The position numbers and the translations under genes were made by a program. Positions 21,026 through 29,073 of a stretch of 64,000 nucleotides of DNA are shown here, piece by piece. Each line of letters begins with the position of its first letter. Within the stretch, counting starts at the first letter, position 1. Under the pieces are notes generated by a model, which made no database searches, had not been told where the DNA came from, and saw only the letters and a program-made list of their open reading frames with translations. The stretch is from an uncultured Brevinema sp. Lineage in GTDB: Bacteria; Spirochaetota; Brevinematia; Brevinematales; Brevinemataceae. The DNA is taken from the NCBI GenBank assembly GCA_947038195.1, contig CAMQVI010000003.1:22740-86739 (forward strand), given 5' to 3'.

Positions 21026-21931
21026 ATGAATTTTTTAGGAATAGACTTAGGTGGCACTACTGTTAAATATTCTTTAGTGAGCGATAAAGGCGAGCTATCT
21101 CATAGTGGGAGTTTTCTCACGGCTTCTAAAGATGCCCAAGAACTACTTCAAAAAATAGCTAAAATTGCTCAAGAATTTAAAAAAGACCATGATATTAAAG
21201 GAATAGGGATGTCTTGTCCCGGAGTTATCCACCCTTTTGACGGAAAAGCTTTATGGGCAAATAACAATATGCCTGTGGGTTGGCATGAAGTATCGATTAA
21301 AGATACTCTAGAAAAAGAATTATCACTTCCTGTTGTTGTGGATAATGATGTCAATTGTGCAGCCTTAGGCGAAAAATGGTTAGGGGCTGGAAAAGACTAT
21401 CATACTTTTATTTGTATCGCTATGGGGACAGGGATAGGCTCAGGTATTATTATCAATGATAAGATATACTATGGAGCTGGCTACCAAGCAGGAGAAATCG
21501 GTTACCTCAAAGCTAACAAAGGAACAAGTGATTTTTGGGAAAGACAAGCTTCTACCATATCTCTTGTACGCCGTGTTCAAGAAACAGTTCGTACGGCTAG
21601 AAGTGTCCCCAATGATGAAATTGACAATATAGACGGAGTTTGGATTTTTGAAAGAGCCAAAACAGATACTAGAGTTGCCTCCGTTTTAGAAGATTGGGCT
21701 GATATCCTAGCAGGGGGTATTGCTGATGCTACCTGTATTCTCAATCCCCAAGCTGTGATTTTAGGGGGAGGAGTTTCTGCTCAAAAAGATAGACTATTAG
21801 ATTTATTAGTACCTCGTGTTAAAAACTATCTTCCCGTAGGTTTTACCACAGAAATTAAAATTGCTCAAACAGGAAACGACGCTGGGCAATTAGGAGCTAT
21901 CAAAAGATTGATAGATGAAAATACGTTTTAA
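21026..21931 (+). CDS. ROK family sugar kinase
   Basis: LGIDLGGTTVKYSLV, VDNDVNCAALGEKWLGAG, GTGIGSGIIINDKI. Confidence 0.92.
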   Translation: MNFLGIDLGGTTVKYSLVSDKGELSHSGSFLTASKDAQELLQKIAKIAQEFKKDHDIKGIGMSCPGVIHPFDGKALWANNNMPVGWHEVSIKDTLEKELSLPVVVDNDVNCAALGEKWLGAGKDYHTFICIAMGTGIGSGIIINDKIYYGAGYQAGEIGYLKANKGTSDFWERQASTISLVRRVQETVRTARSVPNDEIDNIDGVWIFERAKTDTRVASVLEDWADILAGGIADATCILNPQAVILGGGVSAQKDRLLDLLVPRVKNYLPVGFTTEIKIAQTGNDAGQLGAIKRLIDENTF

Positions 21932-21948
21932 AATAAAACTATAAAAAT

Positions 21949-21988
21949 AAAAAAGAGGTCTTTCGTAAAACGAGGGACCTCTTTTTTA
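21949..21988. terminator. Bidirectional terminator
   Basis: AAAAAAGAGGTC…GACCTCTTTTTT. Confidence 0.8.
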
Positions 21989-22023
21989 TTTATTTAAATG
22001 AGAACATCAAAGTTTTTGAAGAA

Positions 22024-22830
22024 TCATTTCTCGTAATTAACTTCAAAGATTCCATTATGAGAACTAGCGAATAAAAGATACACGGTATGAGCCACCATCC
22101 TATCATAAGGACGTGTACGTCCAGGGGTAGGTCTGATACCTCTTTCAAATATTTCTTTAGCTCTAATTCTGGTAAATCCTTGTTTGGGTAATTCCCTTAC
22201 GATGTCAGCGAGCTGTTCCACACAAGGGACAATAATTGCGATATTCCCCCCAGCTACGAGCGTTTCTTTAACCGTCCAAAGTAAAGGAGCAGGGTCGGGC
22301 ACATCAAGATAAATCATATCCATTTTTTCATCTAATTCAAAGCCGACTTCATGAGTATTATCTTTTAAGATAAATTCTGCATTTTGAAATCGAGCTAATT
22401 TGTTGAAATTTTTAATAGCGATTTTTTGGTGCTCTTCTCTTTTTTCAAAACTATAAATTTTGCCATCTTTCCCCACAATACTAGAAATAGCGATAGAAAA
22501 CGCAGCAGAGCCTGTTCCTATTTCTAATACCTTAGCACCTGAAAAAATATCTGTTTCCATAATTACGGCACCAATATCTTTAGGATAGGATATGGTAGTA
22601 GCACGTTTTACCTTCATGAGTCTATCGGAAAGAGTGGGGTGGAGTATCGTGAATTGCTCAGTATCATTATGATTGGAGATAGTATCTCCCCAAAATTGCT
22701 CTTCCCCGAAACGTATTTCCCCTTTATTGGTGGAAATATTGCTATTAGGGGTGAATGGGCGCATAAAAGATATTTTTTCATGGGTGAGATAAATGAGTTC
22801 GCCTTCTTGGATAGGGGTTTTTGGATTCAT
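22024..22830 (-). CDS. trmI: tRNA (adenine-N1)-methyltransferase, TrmI/Gcd14 family
   Basis: KVLEIGTGSAAFSIAISSIVG, MIYLDVPDPAPLLWTVKETLVAGG. Confidence 0.85.
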   Translation of the reverse strand: MNPKTPIQEGELIYLTHEKISFMRPFTPNSNISTNKGEIRFGEEQFWGDTISNHNDTEQFTILHPTLSDRLMKVKRATTISYPKDIGAVIMETDIFSGAKVLEIGTGSAAFSIAISSIVGKDGKIYSFEKREEHQKIAIKNFNKLARFQNAEFILKDNTHEVGFELDEKMDMIYLDVPDPAPLLWTVKETLVAGGNIAIIVPCVEQLADIVRELPKQGFTRIRAKEIFERGIRPTPGRTRPYDRMVAHTVYLLFASSHNGIFEVNYEK

Positions 22831-22833
22831 GTA

Positions 22834-23952
22834 TTAGTCCTTAATATCATCTATAGTAGCGTAGATAATTTTATTTTTAGTTTTAATAGTGATTTTATCA
22901 CCTTTTTTAAGTTTTTTGTTTTTTTCTAATATTTTAGCGTAACCTTGTTCTAAAATATATTGAGGATGGGATTTTTGGAGTTTTAATTTCAAAAGAGCTA
23001 GCTCTTGTTTTTGCTTATTAAGAAACTCCAGTTGAAAATTTATTAATAATTGCTTACTATAATCCAACTCTACCATTTCATTTTTGATGATATATTCTAA
23101 ACTAGTATGTAATTCTTTTTTAAATTGTGATAATTCTTGTAATATCTCTCTTTTATCGGGAAAAAGTACCATTGCCGCTCCCGTAGGAGTAGGGGCACTC
23201 ACATCAGCCACATAGTCTATAAGGGTTGTATCTACTTCATGTCCTACGGCTGCAATAATAGGAATTGTACTTGAAACGACTAGCCTTATTAATTTTTCAT
23301 CGTTAAAGGCACCCAAATCTTCACTAGACCCACCACCACGTCCAATAATAATAGCATCTAATTCATGGCTTAAGGCTTTTGTTAGAGCATTATATAGGCT
23401 TAGAGGAGCATCTGCCCCTTGTACGAGAGAAGGAAAAACGGATATGTTTACGAGGGGGTATCTATCATTAGCCACTCTTATAATATCTTGTAGAACGGCA
23501 CCGTCAGCAGACGTAACTACACCTATATGACTGGGATATTTAGGGAGAGGGATTTTTTTATTTTGTTCAAACAAGCCCTCTTCATAGAGTTTTTGTTTTA
23601 ATTTTTCTAAAGCAGTACGAAAAATACCTTCTCCCAATTTCATCATTTCATCGGTAAAAAAGCTTACTTGTCCATATTTGGTGTAATAGCTAGGCTGTGC
23701 AAAAACCAAAACTTCATCGCCATCCTGCAAGTGGGAAAGTAGTTTGGCAGCATTACTGGAGCTATGAGTAAGACAATCGATTTTAGCCTTAGAATCCTTT
23801 AGAGAAAATCTAATATAAGCAGAGTGTTTACGAAGTTGGAGGTTAGAAATTTCTCCTTTGATTAAGACAGGGCCGAGTTGATTTTTAATGAGATCAGAGA
23901 TAAAAAAAGCAACGGCACTCACAGAGAGCGCCGATTGTTCAAAACCTTTCAT
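22834..23952 (-). CDS. xseA: Exodeoxyribonuclease VII large subunit
   Basis: GPVLIKGEISNLQLRKHSAYIRFSLKD, IGVVTSADGAVLQDIIRVANDRYP, IIGRGGGSSEDLGAFNDE. Confidence 0.93.
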   Translation of the reverse strand: MKGFEQSALSVSAVAFFISDLIKNQLGPVLIKGEISNLQLRKHSAYIRFSLKDSKAKIDCLTHSSSNAAKLLSHLQDGDEVLVFAQPSYYTKYGQVSFFTDEMMKLGEGIFRTALEKLKQKLYEEGLFEQNKKIPLPKYPSHIGVVTSADGAVLQDIIRVANDRYPLVNISVFPSLVQGADAPLSLYNALTKALSHELDAIIIGRGGGSSEDLGAFNDEKLIRLVVSSTIPIIAAVGHEVDTTLIDYVADVSAPTPTGAAMVLFPDKREILQELSQFKKELHTSLEYIIKNEMVELDYSKQLLINFQLEFLNKQKQELALLKLKLQKSHPQYILEQGYAKILEKNKKLKKGDKITIKTKNKIIYATIDDIKD

Positions 23953-23997
23953 AAAATGACAAGTCCTACTTTAAAATATTATAACTTAGAAAAACAA

Positions 23998-24201
23998 TTA
24001 CTTTGTAACATTATAACGATTTTTAAAGCGTTCAACCATACCACCACGTCCTGTATTACGGTTAGAACCCGTATAGAAAGGGTGACATTTAGAGCAAACC
24101 TCAATAGTCATTTTTTCACTTGCAGTTTTTATTTGGAAAGTTTCGCCACAACTACAGAGTACTGTAGTGTCTTTAAGTTCAGGGTGAATACCTTTTTTCA
24201 T
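23998..24201 (-). CDS. rpmE: 50S ribosomal protein L31 (Cys-containing type)
   Basis: MKKGIHPELKDTTVLCSCGETF…CSKCHPFYTG. Confidence 0.95.
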   Translation of the reverse strand: MKKGIHPELKDTTVLCSCGETFQIKTASEKMTIEVCSKCHPFYTGSNRNTGRGGMVERFKNRYNVTK

Positions 24202-24237
24202 CTTGTATGCTCCTAGGCTTATTTGTAATTATCTTAA

Positions 24238-24267
24238 TATTATAGTGCATTTACACACTATTTGTCA
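24238..24267 (-). promoter_or_regulatory. Sigma70-type promoter upstream of rpmE
   Basis: Reverse strand TTGACA-N18-TATAAT. Confidence 0.6.
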
Positions 24268-24373
24268 AGGCTATTTCAAATATTATTTAATAGGCTACCA
24301 TCCTTTTCTATTGTATTGTTGCTTATTATATAGTATAATATTTTATCTTCATTGATGAAGTAGGAGCGTTACT

Positions 24374-25393
24374 ATGGTCTCTATTATTATCCCCGTTTAC
24401 AATACAGAAGAATATCTCCCTAAATGTCTAGAAAGTGCCATAAACCAAAGCTTTCAAGATATAGAGATTATAGTAGTGGATGATTGTTCTTTAGGTAACT
24501 GTAAAGAGATTGTAGAATCTTATCAAGAGAAAGATAGCAGAATTGTCTACTTAAAAAATGATATTAATAGAGGAACGTATCATACTAGAGAAAATGGGAC
24601 TAAGCATGCTCAAGGCGAATATATTTTATATGTGGATAGTGATGATAGTGCAGATATAGATCTCCTTCGTAATACACATAAAACTCTTTTAGAAAATCCA
24701 GATTTAATCCTTTATGATACTATTAGTGTAAAAGCATCGGGAGAGGAAAAAGCGATTTGGACGAATAAAGGCAATAAAAACTATTCCCATAATGAATTAT
24801 TTCTTTCTTTCTGTGATAGATCTTTTACCTCATGGGCTACTTGTGGTAAAATACTAAAACGAAGTTTAGCTATTGATGTCTATAAAAAACTAGACATAAA
24901 AGATAGGCTTACCACGGGAGAAGATCTACTATTTTTCTTTATCTATGCTTATTTTTGTGATAAAACAATATACGCTCCTTATAAAGGCTATTACTACAAT
25001 CTCACGAACGAAAGTATAAACCGTCTTGAGTATACTCTCCTAAGAACAGAAAATCATATAAAAAATCTAAAATTAATTATTGATAGGATAAAATTATTCT
25101 GTCAGGATCACGATATACCTTCAAGGAACATCGATTTTTTATTAGAAGAGGTCGCTCAAGGGTATTTGATGAAATTTGCAGAATTATCCCCTAAAGATAG
25201 AGAGTTTATTTTCCCTAAACTAATAGAAACATTTGGAGCTAAGATTCTTGCTCAATATATTGCAGAACAGGCGAGCTTCAAAGAAGATAAAATTCGTTTT
25301 AATAGTGATAAAATGGTACAAAAATGTTTCCCTAGAGAATCTAAATCTTATCAGGCTCTAAGAAAATTTTTGATGTTATTTATAAAAAGGTAA
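24374..25393 (+). CDS. Glycosyltransferase family 2
   Basis: MVSIIIPVYNTEEYLPKCLESAINQSFQDIEIIVVDDCS, YILYVDSDD. Confidence 0.92.
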   Translation: MVSIIIPVYNTEEYLPKCLESAINQSFQDIEIIVVDDCSLGNCKEIVESYQEKDSRIVYLKNDINRGTYHTRENGTKHAQGEYILYVDSDDSADIDLLRNTHKTLLENPDLILYDTISVKASGEEKAIWTNKGNKNYSHNELFLSFCDRSFTSWATCGKILKRSLAIDVYKKLDIKDRLTTGEDLLFFFIYAYFCDKTIYAPYKGYYYNLTNESINRLEYTLLRTENHIKNLKLIIDRIKLFCQDHDIPSRNIDFLLEEVAQGYLMKFAELSPKDREFIFPKLIETFGAKILAQYIAEQASFKEDKIRFNSDKMVQKCFPRESKSYQALRKFLMLFIKR

Positions 25394-25398
25394 ATCTT

Positions 25399-26010
25399 AT
25401 GACTAAAATAAATCAATATAAAGATATATTATCTAAAAATATGTCTTATAAACCCAAATCTCTAATCTCTCTTTTACAAGAACTTCTCACAGAAAAACGC
25501 TATCATCATGTTTTAAGGGTTAGGGATAAAGCATTAGAGCTGGGACATGCTTTTGAGCTCTCAGAAGAAGAGCTCATTCAAGTAGAAAAAGTTGCCTTAT
25601 TCCACGATTTAGCCAAAGGCATGGATAATGATGAGCTTTTAATCTATGCCAAAGAATATAAAATAGATTTAGGGAAAGTCCCACCACCTATCTATCATGC
25701 TATCGTTGGGGCATGGATGATGAAATATTTTTTTGATATTGAAGATGTTTCCCTATTAGATGCTGTTTATTATCACACGACAGGATCTGAAAAACTCTTA
25801 GATAATAAAATAGGACTTATTTTATTTTTGGCTGATTATTTAGAGCCAGGGAGAGCTTTTGAAAAGTCTCATATTGAAAAACATATTCCTAAGGATATGC
25901 TAGGAGCTGTACGAGAAATAGTGAAAGGAAAAATAATTTTTGTGATTAAAAGAAATCGTATTATTGATAGAGAAAGTATAGCGTTTTATCATTCTTTATT
26001 AGGCAAATAA
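25399..26010 (+). CDS. yqeK: HD-domain hydrolase, YqeK-type (Ap4A hydrolase-like)
   Basis: RYHHVLRVRDKALELG, ALFHDLAKGM, YHAIVGAWMM, YHTTGSEKL. Confidence 0.82.
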   Translation: MTKINQYKDILSKNMSYKPKSLISLLQELLTEKRYHHVLRVRDKALELGHAFELSEEELIQVEKVALFHDLAKGMDNDELLIYAKEYKIDLGKVPPPIYHAIVGAWMMKYFFDIEDVSLLDAVYYHTTGSEKLLDNKIGLILFLADYLEPGRAFEKSHIEKHIPKDMLGAVREIVKGKIIFVIKRNRIIDRESIAFYHSLLGK

Positions 26011-26020
26011 CTAGTAAATC

Positions 26021-26047
26021 AAAAAAGCTCCTATCATAGGAGCTTTT
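26021..26047. terminator. Hairpin terminator
   Basis: AAAAAAGCTCCTATCATAGGAGCTTTT. Confidence 0.85.
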
Positions 26048-26064
26048 AGTTAATATAGGAGTTT

Positions 26065-26550
26065 TTAGTTAATAATAGGCACTTCTATATACCAAATTTG
26101 TTCTTCTAGTAGAATTCCTTCTGGAGAATAAATTCTCATACGGACAATCCCCGAATCTCCCACAATGAAAAAATTAAAAATACCTTGTTTGGGCTTACTA
26201 TCGTCTGCTTGATAAACAATTCCTGGACTAGAGTAGTAAGGGGTGACGACGAGGTAATTTTTCGTAGCTACGTTTATGGTAAAGGCGGTTTCATTCGCCA
26301 CTTCAATTGTGTAGTAGGTCTGGGCTAATTCAGGAGTTTTAGGGATGAGTACCCCAGTAGGGTATTTTTTATTAGTAGAATTCCTTTTAGACTCCACCAT
26401 TTCGTCAGGATATATCAATCCAGTCTCTAGGAGCACCTCATCCATTGAAAATAGAGGCTTTCTAGGACTCGTTTTCACATAAGATATAAAGTTTTGGGTA
26501 CAGGCATTAGAGAAAAGTAATATGCTTATTAGCAACACGATATTTTTCAT
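26065..26550 (-). CDS. Putative lipoprotein, unknown function
   Basis: Lipobox-like LLFSNAC after hydrophobic N-terminus. Confidence 0.7.
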   Translation of the reverse strand: MKNIVLLISILLFSNACTQNFISYVKTSPRKPLFSMDEVLLETGLIYPDEMVESKRNSTNKKYPTGVLIPKTPELAQTYYTIEVANETAFTINVATKNYLVVTPYYSSPGIVYQADDSKPKQGIFNFFIVGDSGIVRMRIYSPEGILLEEQIWYIEVPIIN

Positions 26551-26620
26551 AGTAACCCTAGATTAATCGATTTTATTAATTATCGTATCTCTGTAGAAAT
26601 ACTTTAGTAAAAAGAAATGT

Positions 26621-27451
26621 TTATTGCATATTAAGGTAATACCATGATTCAGCCATGTTTTCGTTAAGGCGTAATGAGGCTCTATAAAATCGAGAATGGA
26701 GATCTGAATAGGATTTTTTTTGAAGGATTTTCCCCAAGCGAAAGTTTAATTCTGCATTTTTTGGGTTTAAATCCCAAGCTTTCATATAACAATCTTCAGC
26801 TTCATCATATTTTTCTTCTTTTTCTTTAATACTTCCTAGATAGAAATATCCAAAAGATTTCAATGTGGGGTTAGAGCTTATTTTAATCAAAGATACAAGG
26901 CTTTTTTCGGATTCTTCAAGGAGGTCCATTTGATATTCAGCAACGCCTTTAATATAAAGGAGATCAGAGCTATTTTTTGTGTGTGAGGATATTTTCAAGG
27001 TAGCGATTACCTCTTGATAACGTTTTAGACGCAATAAAGAATGGGTGTATATAATCAATTTTAATTGTTCTATGGAACTATCTTTTATAGGTTTTTGAGG
27101 TATCATAACAACGACATTTTGGAAATCTAGCTCTGTACTAGCAGATAAAAAACGTATCCATGCTCTAGCAAGGCTATCCCAGTTAGTCATATTTTTAGGA
27201 GTAGGTTTTGAGAGAGTTGCATCTAAAATAGGCAAATACACGGGATTTCCCTGCAATGCTAGTTTGAAGACTACTTTCAGCTCTCTTTCTTGATAAGAAG
27301 GGAGCCCAGTATCACCTGAATTTTTAAGGACTTGGTACGCTTGTTTGTAATCTTGTTTAGCATATAACTTATCAAAATTATAATAGCTCCCGCAAGAAGC
27401 TAAGGAGCTTAATAATAAAAAGCAGAAGAGGAATTTTGTAACAATATTCAT
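26621..27451 (-). CDS. TPR-repeat lipoprotein
   Basis: LLSSLASC lipobox; TPR-like DEAEDCYMKAWDLNPKNAELNFRLGKIL. Confidence 0.75.
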   Translation of the reverse strand: MNIVTKFLFCFLLLSSLASCGSYYNFDKLYAKQDYKQAYQVLKNSGDTGLPSYQERELKVVFKLALQGNPVYLPILDATLSKPTPKNMTNWDSLARAWIRFLSASTELDFQNVVVMIPQKPIKDSSIEQLKLIIYTHSLLRLKRYQEVIATLKISSHTKNSSDLLYIKGVAEYQMDLLEESEKSLVSLIKISSNPTLKSFGYFYLGSIKEKEEKYDEAEDCYMKAWDLNPKNAELNFRLGKILQKKSYSDLHSRFYRASLRLNENMAESWYYLNMQ

Positions 27452-27516
27452 AAGTAAGACCTATCAAATAATATTAATACTAATACGTAAAGTAATTTTT
27501 CGTATTAGTAATATTA

Positions 27517-27939
27517 TTATCCGAATATTTTTCCAATTCTTTCTAGCACTTTCCCTCTATCAAGAGGTTTAACGATGTACCCTTTAGCCCCTAATTTAAT
27601 AGCTTCTTTCACCGTATCAGCAGTACCTAGAGCGGTTACCATGATAATGTTCACATCAGGGTCAAGTTCTTTTAATTTTTTAAGAGCGGTAAGTCCGTCC
27701 ATTTCAGGCATTGTTATATCGAGAGTAATGAGATGGATATCAGCTTGTTTGGCTTTATATTTGAGTAGAGCTTCTGCTCCATTAAGAGCTGTATCCACAA
27801 CGGTAAAATGGCGAGATACAAAGATCTGAGAAAGTTGTTTTAAGATAAATTGTGAATCATCAACACAAAGCACACCAATATTTTGGCCGCTGTTTGTTTG
27901 CCCTGTTGGCAATCCATCTTCACCAAAGAATATTTTCAT
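27517..27939 (-). CDS. cheY: Chemotaxis response regulator CheY
   Basis: GVLCVDDSQFILKQL, ITLDITMPEMDGLTAL, GAKGYIVKPLD; downstream of cheX. Confidence 0.92.
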   Translation of the reverse strand: MKIFFGEDGLPTGQTNSGQNIGVLCVDDSQFILKQLSQIFVSRHFTVVDTALNGAEALLKYKAKQADIHLITLDITMPEMDGLTALKKLKELDPDVNIIMVTALGTADTVKEAIKLGAKGYIVKPLDRGKVLERIGKIFG

Positions 27940-27976
27940 AATAGTTCCTTCTTAATAGTTGTTTTTGTAGTTTTGT

Positions 27977-28438
27977 CTATTCTTTAAATGCAATATTAAT
28001 TTCTATAGTACCATAATCTGTATTTACAGGAATTATTAAAGCTTCAATATCATCACTTTCAAAGAAAGTCATTTGACTACCCATGATAATGGTGGGAGGG
28101 CTAAAATTAAAAGTACGAGATTCTTTAGATAATTTAGTGACAGCTCTGGCTGTAACCATATTTCCTACTTCTGCAATAGTACTTCTTACCATATCAGTAA
28201 TACCTGGGAAAGTTTCACCATTTAATTTTTCAGCGATTTTAATAGCAGTAACTTCTGACATATCAAATACGATACGTCCAGATACAGTACCTGTTACCCC
28301 AATAATAACGGTAAGTTCCTGCATCCCTTCGCCCAATTTTTTAAGTTGCAATTGTCCCCGACTAACTGGGGTATTAAGAATTTCACTCATAATCTCAAAA
28401 GCAGCCTCAACGAAAGGATTAATATAATCTATTAGCAT
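27977..28438 (-). CDS. cheX: Chemotaxis phosphatase CheX
   Basis: MLIDYINPFVEAAFEIMSEILNT, GTVSGRIVFDMSE, EVGNMVTARA; CheX position between cheW and cheY. Confidence 0.9.
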   Translation of the reverse strand: MLIDYINPFVEAAFEIMSEILNTPVSRGQLQLKKLGEGMQELTVIIGVTGTVSGRIVFDMSEVTAIKIAEKLNGETFPGITDMVRSTIAEVGNMVTARAVTKLSKESRTFNFSPPTIIMGSQMTFFESDDIEALIIPVNTDYGTIEINIAFKE

Positions 28439-28510
28439 GTTTCCTCCTAGTTTTATATAACTATTTATACAGTATAAAGGTTTTTTCTTCTCACGTCAAG
28501 CCTTTACTCG

Positions 28511-29062
28511 CTAAAATGATAAACTGCTTATTCTGGCTGTTAAGGAATGTATGAGTGTAGGAGCATCTATTAGAAGAATATTATCTTCCTCATCCACTAT
28601 CACCCCAATAAATATAGTGTCTTCAGCCCATTTGGACATATAAGAACCATCATTATAGTTTTCTTTAGTAACAGAGATATTTTTATTAATTTGGTCTATT
28701 GCAATAGCAAAAAGATGGTTTTCTAATTTTAACACAATGAGATACTCATCTTCTTCTGGTTCAACAATAGTAGGAGCTATAGACCTATCGTTTAACTTAT
28801 CTTCAGATCCTAATATTGCTTTAAGAGAGAAAACAGGAAGGATCTCACCTCTAATATTAGTAACCCCTATAAGGATAGGGTCAGAATTAGGGATACGATA
28901 TATTTTTTTACCGAGAACAATATCTCTAATATACAAAATATCAATAGCGTAAAGTTGTTCTCCTATGGAGAAAGTAATTGTTCTAAATAAGGTATCGGCA
29001 ATAGCAGTACTTTTTTCTGTAGATGTGCCTATAGGGTGGTGTGTTTCTTGTTCTGAAGCCAT
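28511..29062 (-). CDS. cheW: Chemotaxis coupling protein CheW
   Basis: TFSIGEQLYAIDILYIRDIV, NIRGEILPVFSLK. Confidence 0.92.
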   Translation of the reverse strand: MASEQETHHPIGTSTEKSTAIADTLFRTITFSIGEQLYAIDILYIRDIVLGKKIYRIPNSDPILIGVTNIRGEILPVFSLKAILGSEDKLNDRSIAPTIVEPEEDEYLIVLKLENHLFAIAIDQINKNISVTKENYNDGSYMSKWAEDTIFIGVIVDEEDNILLIDAPTLIHSLTARISSLSF

Positions 29063-29073
29063 AGCTTTCTTCC

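Noticed and set aside
22834-23952. XseA as truncated or pseudogene because shorter than the E. coli protein
   Set aside because: Catalytic motifs and a normal C-terminal segment (KKGDKITIKTKNKIIYATIDDI) are present; reduced coiled-coil is plausible.
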